A stretch of 64,000 nucleotides of DNA. Source: Nitrospira defluvii (GTDB taxonomy: Bacteria > Nitrospirota > Nitrospiria > Nitrospirales > Nitrospiraceae). Shown piece after piece: positions 8,149 to 17,014 of the stretch; the first letter of the stretch is position 1; each line of letters starts with the position of its first letter. The DNA is taken from NCBI RefSeq assembly GCF_905220995.1, contig NZ_CAJNBJ010000016.1, positions 558,001 through 622,000 of the forward strand, in the 5' to 3' direction. A program made the position numbers and the translations under genes. The notes under the pieces are model-generated. The model made no database searches. It was given only the letters and a program-made list of their open reading frames with translations, and was not told where the DNA came from.

Positions 8149-11100
8149 ATGGTACGCTCGAATCAGTATTGTTCTCCCCGTCCTGCGCTGTTCCTCCTGG
8201 AGTTGGTGTGCGCGTTCATGCTGCTGTCGTGCATGGCGCCGCATCCCGTCTTTGCTCAGACGGAGGAAGAACAATCCCGCGCTTGTTGGGGCTTTCTCTA
8301 TTGCAAGGAAACCAAAGGGGACACCACTTGGACGGAGGGCTTCCTCTGGCTATATTCAACTGAAGAGCGTGGAACCTTTTCTCGTCTTACGCTGGTTCCC
8401 TTCTATTCGCGCGAAGCGGACTCGGCGACGGATTATTCACGACGCAGTGTACTCTGGCCCCTCGGCATTTCCGAGCGTCGAGGAGACACGTCATACTTCC
8501 AAATCTTGCCCTTCTATTGGCAAGCTCACGACCCTCAACAACAGTACAGGATCGTCGCCCCTCTCTTTTTCGACTATGCCACAGGCGACTCTCGCTATAC
8601 CCACTATCTCCCCCTCTTCGGACATCACCAGCACGGGAGCCTGTATCATCGCTATTACCTGCTCGGCCCACTGGCCATCGCCACCTACGACAAGGAAACC
8701 GATCTCAAGGAATGGGACATTCTCTTTCCGCTGTTCCACTATGGTGCGGACCGGAAGGGTTATGAGGCGAGATTTTTTCCGCTCTACTGGTCGGGCAGTA
8801 CATACGACGATGGGAACTGGTATCGCCATCTCTTCCCCCTCTACTGGTCAGGCGGGAAAGAGGCGGATGGCAGTTGGTACCGTCATATCCTGCCGCTCCA
8901 TGGCCGATCCGTGACGCCCCAGTCCGATTTGAGCTATGTGTTTCCGCTCTATGGATCGGTCACTGACGCCGAGAGCCACGAAACGCGCACGTCGCTCGTC
9001 GGGCTTCCACCCTTTCCACGCACGAGTCTCCCAGCGCTCGCCTTATATGAACATGCGTCGTCACCCGCGTCCGTCTCAGACCGCTTCTTCCCCCTCTATC
9101 GCTACACCTATGCGGAGCCGGAGCAGCGGAGGGAACTGAACGTGCTGGCCCTCTACCAGATGCAGAACAGCCCCGCTCTTACGTTCCACCGCCTGTTCCC
9201 CCTGTACTCCTACGAGGACGATCGTGAGAAGAACCGTGGCGGCTGGTCATTCCTGGGTTATGACCGATTCTCCCTGACAGGTCATGGCCATGACTCGGCC
9301 CAACAGTGGCATCAAGTTCTCCCCCTCTACCGGACTTTACAAGACGTCACCGCTCACACCAGGACGACGGACGTCTTAGGCCTCGGTCCGCTCTCGTTCT
9401 TTCGGCACTCGCAAAATCCTGATGGTTCGTTCCATCGCTTCTTTCCGCTCTATTCCTATGAGCACCCCTCGGAGGACGAGTGGCACTGGTCTGCCTTGAT
9501 CGCCACCCCGCTTGCCCTCTACCGCCACGATGAAAAAGGGACCGCCATCCATGACCGTTTCTTTCCTCTGTACGACTGGGACCGCAATGGAGACTGGCGG
9601 GAATTCTCCGTGCTGGGGATCTCGTGGTTCTCGATATTCTACCGGGAGAGCGGTCCCACGCTATTCACCCATCGCCTCTTTCCCGTGTATCGGTACCGGC
9701 ATGATCTGGCAAGCGACGAAGTGGATATGGACACGCTCCTCCTGCACCGGCACCATTCCACCGCGACACAAGGAACCGATCGGTTCTTCTTGCTCTGGGA
9801 CAGCACATGGCAACGGGAGCAACCCATATGGGAGCTGGACTTCTTAGGAATCAAGCCGGTGACCCTGTTCCACCATGCCACATCTCCAACAGACACCACC
9901 GACCGGCTATTCCCGCTCTATGGTTATGAGCGTACCGCTGCAGACGAGCAGCGCCTGTCCTTGTTGGGATTTCCGCCACGAGAAAAGGAATTCAGCTGGT
10001 CGCTCTATGATCAGAGTACTTCATCGGCCCACTTCCGAACCCGATTCTTTCCTCTGTACCGCTACGAGCGCAACGATGAGACAAAGGAAGTGAATTGGTC
10101 CGCTTTATTGCTGTACCGACATGCGGAATCGGAGTCCCATCTTCGGGATACGTTCCTGCCGCTGCATGAGTATGAGCGTGACGGCGCCAAGGGCACGGCG
10201 GAATTCAGTCTGATCGGACTCAAGCCGGTGACCCTCTTCAAGCAGGGCAGCGCTCCTGACGCAGCCAATTCTATGCTGTTCCCGCTTTATGACTATGATC
10301 GGGAGGGAGACACCAATCGACTCTCGCTGCTCGGCTGGCCCAAAGTCGGAACGTTCCCGACCCTGTCCCTGTTCGAAAGGGTAGCCACGCCCTCCGAAAC
10401 CACACATCGCTTCTTTCCACTCTATCGGTACAACCGGAACGACGAGGCCAAGACCGTGAATTGGGATGCGCTCCTGTGGTGGCATCGGGAAACAGAATAC
10501 TGGAAACAGGATGTTTTGTATCCGTTCATGGATATCGAGCATGACCGGCAGAAAGACCTCCACGAGGTAGGGCTCCTCGGCATGCGCCCGCTCACGTTCT
10601 TTCAATATCGGTCCTCGTCGACCGAGTACTGGCATTACGCCGCCCTGCTCTACAAGTACAGCCTGGAAGGCGATCATCAACGCTTCTCCGCCCTCGGGCT
10701 GCCACACTTTGGTCAATTTCCGGCCCTGTCACTCTTTGCCATGGAACGCACATCCACCACTTACACACAGCGCTTCTTCCCGCTTTATGCCTACGCCAAA
10801 GACGACCAGACCGGAACGGTCGAGCAACGTTTCTCGGCCCTGGGCCTCCCACATCTCGGCAAGTTTCCGGCCCTCTCGCTCATTGCCATGGAGCAGACAG
10901 AGACGACCCGGTCGCACCGTTTCTTGCCGCTCTACTGGTACGCCCGGGACGAGCAGACCGGGACGCTCGACTGGCAAGCGCTGCTCCTCTGGTGGCATCA
11001 GACCGATCCGACACAGACCAGGGATACATTCTTCCCATTGGGAAGCCTGCGGCGAACTATGAACGAGCAGACGTGGAACTTCTCGGCCCTGGGAGTGGAG

Positions 11101-11949
11101 CCGGTGAGCCTAATACAAATCGGCAAGAGCGATACCGGCACTCGCAACCGCTTCTCGCCCCTCTGGGACTATGGCGAAGAGGGACAGGATTGGAGGCTCT
11201 CATTCGTGGGGATTCGACAGGCATCCCTGTTTTCCCATGACCGGACCGCCACCAGCACGACCAGCCATCTGTTTCCCCTCTGGTGGCGCAACGACTCACC
11301 GACTGAAGCGATGAATCTCTTCGTCCCGCTGTGGAGTGACATCACCGATCATCAGACCCACCAGCAAGCCAGAGGCATACTGGGCCTCGGACCGCTGTCT
11401 CTCTACTATCAAGAGCGCACTCCAAGCGGCGTGACCGCTCGCCTCTTCCCTCTCTGGGGCTATCAGCATGACGAGGCGACGCAAGAACACCGCACCAGCG
11501 CGTTGGGGGTCTATCCCATTTCGCTCTATTACGGCTACAGAAGTCCGACCGCGACCGAGAACCGGCTCTTCCCCTTCTTCCGTTACACCAGCGATCTGGT
11601 AAAGAATGAATCGGCGTTCTGGTTCCTCTGGCCGTTGTACGATCAGAAGACGGCTGAGGGCAGGACGACGGAAGCCAGCTTCCTCTGGTGGCTGTTCGAA
11701 TATCGAAGCCCAAAGGCTGATGAATGGGAGTATTGGGTGCTCGGCCATCCCCCCATGGCCATGTTCATACGAACGGTGTCTCCGACGACGACTCATGTGG
11801 AAATCAATCCGATCATCCCCCTGTGGCGGCGGGACAGCGTGGAAGGGGTGGGCACCTCGTGGGCAGTATTGGGCGGATTGATCGGCATGGATGCCATGCC
11901 TGACGGCACGCACAAGCTGCGCTTGCTCTGGATGAGCAATAAGGATTAA
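8149..11949 (+). CDS. Giant aromatic repeat protein, exported
   Basis: A 1266-residue protein with a signal peptide (hydrophobic segment ending P-V-F-A-Q near residue 37). The ATG at 8149 has GGAG five bases upstream and places the signal peptide at the N-terminus; the frame is open further upstream but has no good start. Almost the whole mature part is built of degenerate units with the core R-F-F-P-L-Y-x-Y-x-x-(D/N), about 25-28 of them spaced 30-50 residues apart, alternating with S-x-L-G-(L/V)-x-P-x-S-L-F and W-x-A-L-L-L-Y-x-x-(A/T)-x-S elements. Units are rich in Tyr, Trp, Phe, Asp and Arg. The pattern suggests repeated beta-strands, as in an outer-membrane barrel or beta-solenoid. I do not recognise the family. 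It is flanked by the long repeats. Confidence 0.85.
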   Translation: MVRSNQYCSPRPALFLLELVCAFMLLSCMAPHPVFAQTEEEQSRACWGFLYCKETKGDTTWTEGFLWLYSTEERGTFSRLTLVPFYSREADSATDYSRRSVLWPLGISERRGDTSYFQILPFYWQAHDPQQQYRIVAPLFFDYATGDSRYTHYLPLFGHHQHGSLYHRYYLLGPLAIATYDKETDLKEWDILFPLFHYGADRKGYEARFFPLYWSGSTYDDGNWYRHLFPLYWSGGKEADGSWYRHILPLHGRSVTPQSDLSYVFPLYGSVTDAESHETRTSLVGLPPFPRTSLPALALYEHASSPASVSDRFFPLYRYTYAEPEQRRELNVLALYQMQNSPALTFHRLFPLYSYEDDREKNRGGWSFLGYDRFSLTGHGHDSAQQWHQVLPLYRTLQDVTAHTRTTDVLGLGPLSFFRHSQNPDGSFHRFFPLYSYEHPSEDEWHWSALIATPLALYRHDEKGTAIHDRFFPLYDWDRNGDWREFSVLGISWFSIFYRESGPTLFTHRLFPVYRYRHDLASDEVDMDTLLLHRHHSTATQGTDRFFLLWDSTWQREQPIWELDFLGIKPVTLFHHATSPTDTTDRLFPLYGYERTAADEQRLSLLGFPPREKEFSWSLYDQSTSSAHFRTRFFPLYRYERNDETKEVNWSALLLYRHAESESHLRDTFLPLHEYERDGAKGTAEFSLIGLKPVTLFKQGSAPDAANSMLFPLYDYDREGDTNRLSLLGWPKVGTFPTLSLFERVATPSETTHRFFPLYRYNRNDEAKTVNWDALLWWHRETEYWKQDVLYPFMDIEHDRQKDLHEVGLLGMRPLTFFQYRSSSTEYWHYAALLYKYSLEGDHQRFSALGLPHFGQFPALSLFAMERTSTTYTQRFFPLYAYAKDDQTGTVEQRFSALGLPHLGKFPALSLIAMEQTETTRSHRFLPLYWYARDEQTGTLDWQALLLWWHQTDPTQTRDTFFPLGSLRRTMNEQTWNFSALGVEPVSLIQIGKSDTGTRNRFSPLWDYGEEGQDWRLSFVGIRQASLFSHDRTATSTTSHLFPLWWRNDSPTEAMNLFVPLWSDITDHQTHQQARGILGLGPLSLYYQERTPSGVTARLFPLWGYQHDEATQEHRTSALGVYPISLYYGYRSPTATENRLFPFFRYTSDLVKNESAFWFLWPLYDQKTAEGRTTEASFLWWLFEYRSPKADEWEYWVLGHPPMAMFIRTVSPTTTHVEINPIIPLWRRDSVEGVGTSWAVLGGLIGMDAMPDGTHKLRLLWMSNKD

Positions 11950-12000
11950 GCCGGATTATTCATGACGGTTCGTCGCGAAAGCGCCGAGTCACGTCGTGAG

Positions 12001-12211
12001 GTCCGCGGCTCGACGACTAAGTCGAGCCACGCTTGCGGACGCCGGCGAGGCGGTGAGCTGACCGTGCCTTGGCGGGCAGAGCCGGGAAGCCCCGGCGCAT
12101 ACTCGTGCAGTACCTTGAGGGGCGCACGGCGCGATGCAGAAAGAGCGCCACGTCTGTGCGCGCCGCCGAGCCGGTGAGGCGGCCGGAACCGAGGGGCGAG
12201 CCCGCCGGCCG
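12001..12211. other. GC-rich tract of consecutive hairpins, possible structured RNA
   Basis: Four stems lie in order. GTCCGC + GGCTCGAC pairs with GTCGAGCC + GCGGAC at 12001-12040. GCCGGG/CCCGGC form a tetraloop hairpin at 12081-12096. GGCGCAC pairs loosely with GTGCGCGCC at 12121-12164. CGGCCGG/CCGGCCG lie at 12180-12211. No convincing protein is encoded on either strand. It follows the stop of the repeat protein by 50 bases and precedes the second long repeat. Strand and identity are unknown. Confidence 0.45.
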
Positions 12212-12282
12212 AAGGTCCGTCGTAGCGGTGAATCGGCGATTGCAGCAGAAGTGTTCATGAATAAGGCAGGCTATGAGTTGAT

Positions 12283-12683
12283 CGCAGGCTTCGGTGAGAG
12301 GAACAGAGACGGACACCGAGGTCGAGTGCAGAGGTGGTGAGCAGGCCCGCAGGTGCGAAGCGCGAAGCCTGAAACCTCTCCAAGATCTCCACTGTTGCTG
12401 AAGAGCTCTCTGAACCCGCCTCCGCCCTGCGTTTTGTCTTCCCCAGAATTTCAATCCGACGTACAAACTATACGAGCTGTCCTTGTTGAGAACTATTCAT
12501 GAGTTTCTGTGACCTGAACCCGCAGACCTGCGAGGAGAGTGGCCGACAAGTATGATTAAGGGCTTTCGAGGCGAGGCGGAAAAAAAACCGCCCGCTCTTG
12601 TGTGGTGCCCTAGGCATGCTCCCGCATAACGGCGAGTCACACTCACACGAGGCTGCCGACCTCAAGAAGCTTTGCACCTCCCT
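12283..12683. repeat. Long non-coding direct repeat, copy 2
   Basis: The diverged second copy of the element at 6617-7186, lacking about 200 bases internal to copy 1. The closing stem is intact here: CAGGCTTCG at 12285 and CGAAGCCTG near 12370 can pair over nine bases. It ends at CTCAAGAAGCTTTGCACCTC, just before the defence island. No transposase, integrase or target duplication was seen at either copy. Confidence 0.75.
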
Positions 12684-12922
12684 TCCTTCACTAATTAAGT
12701 AGCACGAAAAAGCAGGACCGTAGGCCTTCAGCCTCGACCTGGCGGCCAGTGTCAGCTATCGGCCCAAAGCAGAAGTACAGGACCAACCGCTACCAGAGGC
12801 GGGGCTTACACTGATCCGCATAGTGACCCGTGATAAATGCTCCCACCGTCGCAACTCATTGAAACGACAACGAGCCTGGCGTATTCTTCACGAACCGTAG
12901 TGGCGTCTTATCTGGACAGAAA

Positions 12923-13852
12923 ATGGCAGATCTGGCCCTTATGGGGATCGGCCTAAACATTGTTAGCCGTCTCGGTTCGCCGACCATGGAAGAGATCGCT
13001 CAGGTGCTGAAGAAGTACGACGAGGAATACATCCGTCAGCATTTCGTGGACGTCCCATCTATCAACGCGTTCGCGCTTTCTTTCTTCAAGGACGTAGCGG
13101 ACATCTACGATGCAATTACCCGTGTCCGAAACATCGAGCGGAACCCGAAAGGATTCGATGTGGATGATGCCCCCATACTTGGGCTACTGGTAAAAATATG
13201 GAAGCTTCTCAAGGAAGTGCTGAAGTACTACGAACAGAATAACGCTGAGCTAATCGGGGTCCTCGAACGGCCTCTAATTGAGGCAGCTGTTGTCGCCACT
13301 TACCTCATGCAGAGCGACAAATCCGTTGTCGAAGACTATAGAAAGTGCTCCTATAAGGATCGCCTCCGCATTTTGCGAGATCTGGAGAGCGGCTCCCGTT
13401 TCTTCGAGTCGAAGGCCGGAAAACGGCTTCTTGCGTCTGTCAGAGAGAAGATGTCTAACGAGAAACTGACCGTGCAGGACTTTGACGAGCAGAAAAAGAA
13501 CCGTTGGAAGCTCAGCGGCAAGAGCTTCTACGAGATCTTCGCCCAAGTGGAGCACGTCGATCTGTACGCCTGCACGTATGGAATGATGTCGGAATCTATT
13601 CACGGATCTTGGAATGAATCTATCGACTTCTGTCTCTCGCGCAACGCCGACGGTACCTACTCGACTTTTCCTTTCTTCCAGCCTGCAGATGTTCGTTTTG
13701 TATCCCCAACCCTACGCTTTACCAATAAGCCCTTCCGACTGTGGCTGAGGCGCATCGAGGCCGATGATCCAAACTTGGTTCAGGCCTTAGATTGGATCGA
13801 GCGCGTCAACACCGCCATTTTCCTGAGGTTCGATGAAGCGTACGACAACTAA
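12923..13852 (+). CDS. DUF5677-like protein of unknown function
   Basis: A 309-residue, mainly helical, soluble protein. The segment R-P-L-I-E-A-A-V-V-A-T-Y-L and the later S-E-S-I-H-G-S-W resemble the conserved helices of DUF5677 proteins; this assignment is from memory of the pattern and is moderate. The ATG has only a weak GGA upstream. The gene is 171 bases before the OLD nuclease, on the same strand and with the same lower GC, so it may be an accessory gene of the defence system. Confidence 0.65.
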   Translation: MADLALMGIGLNIVSRLGSPTMEEIAQVLKKYDEEYIRQHFVDVPSINAFALSFFKDVADIYDAITRVRNIERNPKGFDVDDAPILGLLVKIWKLLKEVLKYYEQNNAELIGVLERPLIEAAVVATYLMQSDKSVVEDYRKCSYKDRLRILRDLESGSRFFESKAGKRLLASVREKMSNEKLTVQDFDEQKKNRWKLSGKSFYEIFAQVEHVDLYACTYGMMSESIHGSWNESIDFCLSRNADGTYSTFPFFQPADVRFVSPTLRFTNKPFRLWLRRIEADDPNLVQALDWIERVNTAIFLRFDEAYDN

Positions 13853-14023
13853 TCCTTTGTTGCTGCGGACGGGGTTCCAGCATCGTGCCGATGCAAACTT
13901 CGCGGTGGCCCGCCGCAGAACAACACGTCTGGCAGCCAGGGGGTAGTTGAGGTACGCGTACACTGTTCAAGCAGACCGCCGATGCGCTAGACAAGCCGCG
14001 CCCCTAGCGAGAGGAGGAGATCA

Positions 14024-15625
14024 TTGATCACGAAGATCAAGATACACGGCTACCGAATCTACAAGGACCTCACACTCGAACCGAACCCGAAGCTGAACCT
14101 CATCGTCGGAGCAAACGAAAGCGGGAAGTCGACTCTGATGGAGGCCATAGGTCTCGCTCTGACGGGTCGCATAAACGGCCGCTCGGCTTCCGAGGAACTC
14201 AATCCCTATTGGTTCAACAGCGAGCTGATCGAGGAGTTCGTTCGCCAGCGCAAGTTGGGGAATCCGGTTGCTTGGCCGGAGATTCGCATCGAACTCTTCT
14301 TGGAGAATCGAGACGAGCTGCAGAAGCTGTGCGGCGCTATCAATACGGATAAGCCCACCAATGCGTGCCCGGGCATATCAATAAGAGTTCTTCACGATCC
14401 CGCGTACTCCAAAGATCTCGATGAATGGGCTAAAAACGTCTCGCCGCTCTTGCCAGTTGAGTACTACTCCATCGACTGGCGGTCATTCGCTGATGAGCCG
14501 ATTACGAATCGGCCGCCACAGCTCACGACTGCGATCATCGACTCTCGTACCGTGCGCTCGTCCACGGGCGTTGACTACCACATGCGCCACATTCTCAACG
14601 ACGCCTTGCAGCCAGCAGAGCGGGCTGCGATCTCGGTCGCTTACAGGGAGATCAAGGCGTCGATGTCTGAGACCGCACTAAAGAATGTCAACGAAAGGAT
14701 GGCCGAGACACACGCGTCCCTTCATGACAATCCGATCGTACTTGCGATGGACCAAAGCGCGAGAACATCTTGGGAAGGGGCTGTAACGCCGCATATCAAC
14801 AACATTCCTTTCTCCATGTCGGGGCAGGGTCAGCAGGCTTCGGTCAAGATCGCTCTGGCCATGAGCCGCCACTCCGAACGAACGAACTTCGTAATGGTAG
14901 AAGAACCGGAAAACCATCTTACGCACACGAGTCTCACAAAACTCATTTCGAGGATGGAATTGCTCGCAGGCGAGCACCAGCAGCTCTTTGTTGCGACCCA
15001 TAGCTCCTTCGTCATCAATCGGTTAGGACTGGACGGTCTACACCTTCTCGGCGGCGCCAAGCCTCTCAGACTGACAGAACTGAAGCCCGAGACGGTGGCC
15101 TATTTCCGAAAGCTCCCGGGTTATGACACGCTTCGTATGGTCCTTGCTGATAAAATCGTTCTTGTTGAGGGTCCTTCAGATGAGATCATCTTTGAGCGAA
15201 TCTTCAAAGATAAGTATCAGAAGCGACCGATAGAGCTGGGTATCGATGTGATCAGCATGCGAGGACTGGCGATTGGTCGATGCCTGGAACTGTGCGCCGC
15301 GCTCGACAAGACCGTTGCAGCAGTTCGTGACAACGACGGTGTTGCCCCGGACGAACTGAGAACTCCCATTCAGGAATGGCTAGCGGACGATCGACGTGCC
15401 GTATTCATTGGATCGGTCGATCACGGACACACGCTCGAGCCTCAACTCATCCACTACAATACCGAGTCGCAGCTACGGAAGATATTGAAGATCACCGACC
15501 GTGCAGATATAGAAACATGGATGAGCCGCGAGAAGACCGAGACGGCAATTCGAATAGCAGTTGCCGAAGAATCGATAATTCCCCCGACTTATTTGCTTGA
15601 AGCAGCCTCCTTCATTCATGGCTAA
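14024..15625 (+). CDS. gajA-like: OLD-family ATPase/TOPRIM nuclease, GajA-like
   Basis: 533 residues. The N-terminal ABC-type ATPase has Walker A G-A-N-E-S-G-K-S-T at about residue 27, signature-like F-S-M-S-G-Q-G-Q-Q and Walker B N-F-V-M-V-E-E-P-E-N-H-L. The C-terminal TOPRIM nuclease (from about 370) has I-V-L-V-E-G-P-S-D-E, R-D-N-D-G and a later T-L-E-P. This architecture is that of OLD nucleases. Partnered with a UvrD-like helicase it defines class 2 OLD, known as the Gabija anti-phage system, in which GajA nicks DNA when nucleotide pools fall. The start is TTG at 14024 with AGGAGG six bases upstream. The stop overlaps the next gene. Confidence 0.85.
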   Translation: MITKIKIHGYRIYKDLTLEPNPKLNLIVGANESGKSTLMEAIGLALTGRINGRSASEELNPYWFNSELIEEFVRQRKLGNPVAWPEIRIELFLENRDELQKLCGAINTDKPTNACPGISIRVLHDPAYSKDLDEWAKNVSPLLPVEYYSIDWRSFADEPITNRPPQLTTAIIDSRTVRSSTGVDYHMRHILNDALQPAERAAISVAYREIKASMSETALKNVNERMAETHASLHDNPIVLAMDQSARTSWEGAVTPHINNIPFSMSGQGQQASVKIALAMSRHSERTNFVMVEEPENHLTHTSLTKLISRMELLAGEHQQLFVATHSSFVINRLGLDGLHLLGGAKPLRLTELKPETVAYFRKLPGYDTLRMVLADKIVLVEGPSDEIIFERIFKDKYQKRPIELGIDVISMRGLAIGRCLELCAALDKTVAAVRDNDGVAPDELRTPIQEWLADDRRAVFIGSVDHGHTLEPQLIHYNTESQLRKILKITDRADIETWMSREKTETAIRIAVAEESIIPPTYLLEAASFIHG

Positions 15626-16727
15626 CTTCCTCACGCTTGCCGTCGCAGGATCACGTAAAACACAGGGAATCGTCGAACACTGCGCTTCGCTACCACACGA
15701 CCGGCGCGCACTGGTCCTCACCTACACTCAGACAAACCAAGCCGAGTTGCGTAGTCGTCTAGCTAGCCTTGCAGGCGATCATCCCGGAATCTTGGTGATG
15801 GGTTGGTTCACATTCCTCCTGCGAGATTTCGCACGGCCGTTTCTTCCATTTCAGTTCGCTGGATGCAGGGTCTTTGGCTTCAACTTCGAAGGACGGCCCC
15901 ACAGAATGGCGAAGGGGCCCAGGCGCTTTCTAGATTCCAATGGCTATGTCTATTCATGCGAACTTGGGCGTTTGGCGCATGAACTGGTCCATGCCAGTGG
16001 CGGTGCACTCCTGCGCAGGCTAGAGTGCATCTACGATGAAATCCTCATCGACGAAGTGCAGGACCTTAGTGGCCACGACTGGGAGATCATCGACGTTCTG
16101 CTACGCTCTGCCCTCATCGTTCATATGGTCGGTGACATCCGGCAGGCTGTACTTTCAACTAACCCGCGAAGTCCAAAGAACAAGAGGTACGCATACGCGT
16201 CAGCGGTGAGGTGGTTTCGTGAACGCGAGAATCGCGGTGAATTGCAGATCATCGAGAACAATACAACTTGGCGTTGTCACCCTGAAATTGCAACGTTCTC
16301 CGACTCAATATTCGACTCGAGCTGGTCGTTTCCGCAGACGCAGTCGCTAAACAAGACCGTGACCAAGCACGATGGCGTCTTTCTCATTCACTCCAAGCAC
16401 GTCGCCGAGTATGTGGCTAGATTTCGTCCGCGGTGTCTGCGTGACAGCGCTCACTCGGGCAAGGCGTTCGATCTCAACTATGTGAACTTTCGGCTTGCGA
16501 AGGGCATGACATGCCAACGCGTTCTGATTGTTCCGACCGCTGGAATCAAGTCTTTCATCCAATCTGGCACGCACTTGGATCCAGTTCCGGCGTCGAAGTT
16601 TTACGTAGCAGTCACGCGGGCCGAGCAGAGCGTGACGATTGTGATCGACGAGCCCGGATATTCGCAGCTTCCGTACTGGGATCCTTCGATGGCCGCCCAA
16701 CAAGGCGTTGAAGCGGACGTGGAATAG
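15618..16727 (+). CDS. gajB-like: Compact UvrD/Rep-like helicase, GajB-like
   Basis: 369 residues, short for a superfamily 1A helicase (GajB is nearer 490). Motifs in order: I as V-A-G-S-R-K-T (canonical A-G-S-G-K-T has Gly where Arg stands), Ia L-T-Y-T-Q-T-N, II I-L-I-D-E-V-Q-D-L, III V-G-D-I-R-Q-A, a motif V-like F-R-L-A-K-G-M-T, and VI F-Y-V-A-V-T-R-A. The ATG at 15618 overlaps the nuclease stop by eight bases with no SD of its own, so translation is probably coupled. An in-frame TTG at 15597 is the alternative. The Arg in the P-loop may weaken ATP hydrolysis or be a family trait. Confidence 0.82.
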   Translation: MANFLTLAVAGSRKTQGIVEHCASLPHDRRALVLTYTQTNQAELRSRLASLAGDHPGILVMGWFTFLLRDFARPFLPFQFAGCRVFGFNFEGRPHRMAKGPRRFLDSNGYVYSCELGRLAHELVHASGGALLRRLECIYDEILIDEVQDLSGHDWEIIDVLLRSALIVHMVGDIRQAVLSTNPRSPKNKRYAYASAVRWFRERENRGELQIIENNTTWRCHPEIATFSDSIFDSSWSFPQTQSLNKTVTKHDGVFLIHSKHVAEYVARFRPRCLRDSAHSGKAFDLNYVNFRLAKGMTCQRVLIVPTAGIKSFIQSGTHLDPVPASKFYVAVTRAEQSVTIVIDEPGYSQLPYWDPSMAAQQGVEADVE

Positions 16728-16771
16728 CGTGGTCCAAATGCCCGCTGTGCCGTTCTGGCATCAACCCCTCC

Positions 16772-16796
16772 AGCCTCGCCGGGATCCGGCGAGGCT
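16772..16796 (+). terminator. Terminator hairpin after the defence pair
   Basis: AGCCTCGCCGG and CCGGCGAGGCT form a perfect 11-bp stem with a three-base loop, 45 bases after the helicase stop. The following bases are only weakly T-rich. Confidence 0.65.
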
Positions 16797-16970
16797 ATTG
16801 CACTGTCTTTAAGCCCAATCCATCAATGCGACAGGGCTGAAGGCCGCTTTATGCCGCCGCGATCTCGCTGCCGAACTTCCGCACTTGGCCGGGGGCGGCC
16901 TTTCGAGGCCCGAGCTCATCGGACGTTTTCCGTTCTATTGAATACCGATTATTACCACTCAACCCTGCGC

Positions 16971-16993
16971 CTGGTCCCACAGGGCCGGACCAG
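16971..16993 (-). terminator. Possible terminator of the malic enzyme gene
   Basis: CTGGTCC and GGACCAG form a perfect 7-bp stem 22 bases past the malic enzyme stop. No T-run follows, so it could be another kind of inverted repeat. Confidence 0.35.
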
Positions 16994-17014
16994 TTTCGGC
17001 CACCAGCGCTTTCG

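Noticed and set aside
12017-12466. 149-codon minus-strand frame over the hairpin tract and second long repeat
   Set aside because: It crosses four hairpins and a repeat whose other copy does not keep the frame, so it is unlikely to be coding.
12923-16796. Retron, PARIS or prophage interpretation of the OLD nuclease island
   Set aside because: No reverse transcriptase, AriB-like gene, integrase or phage structural gene; the helicase partner fits class 2 OLD.
16797-17014. Minus-strand frame ending near 16849 as an integrase remnant
   Set aside because: The short frame has no recognisable integrase or transposase motif.
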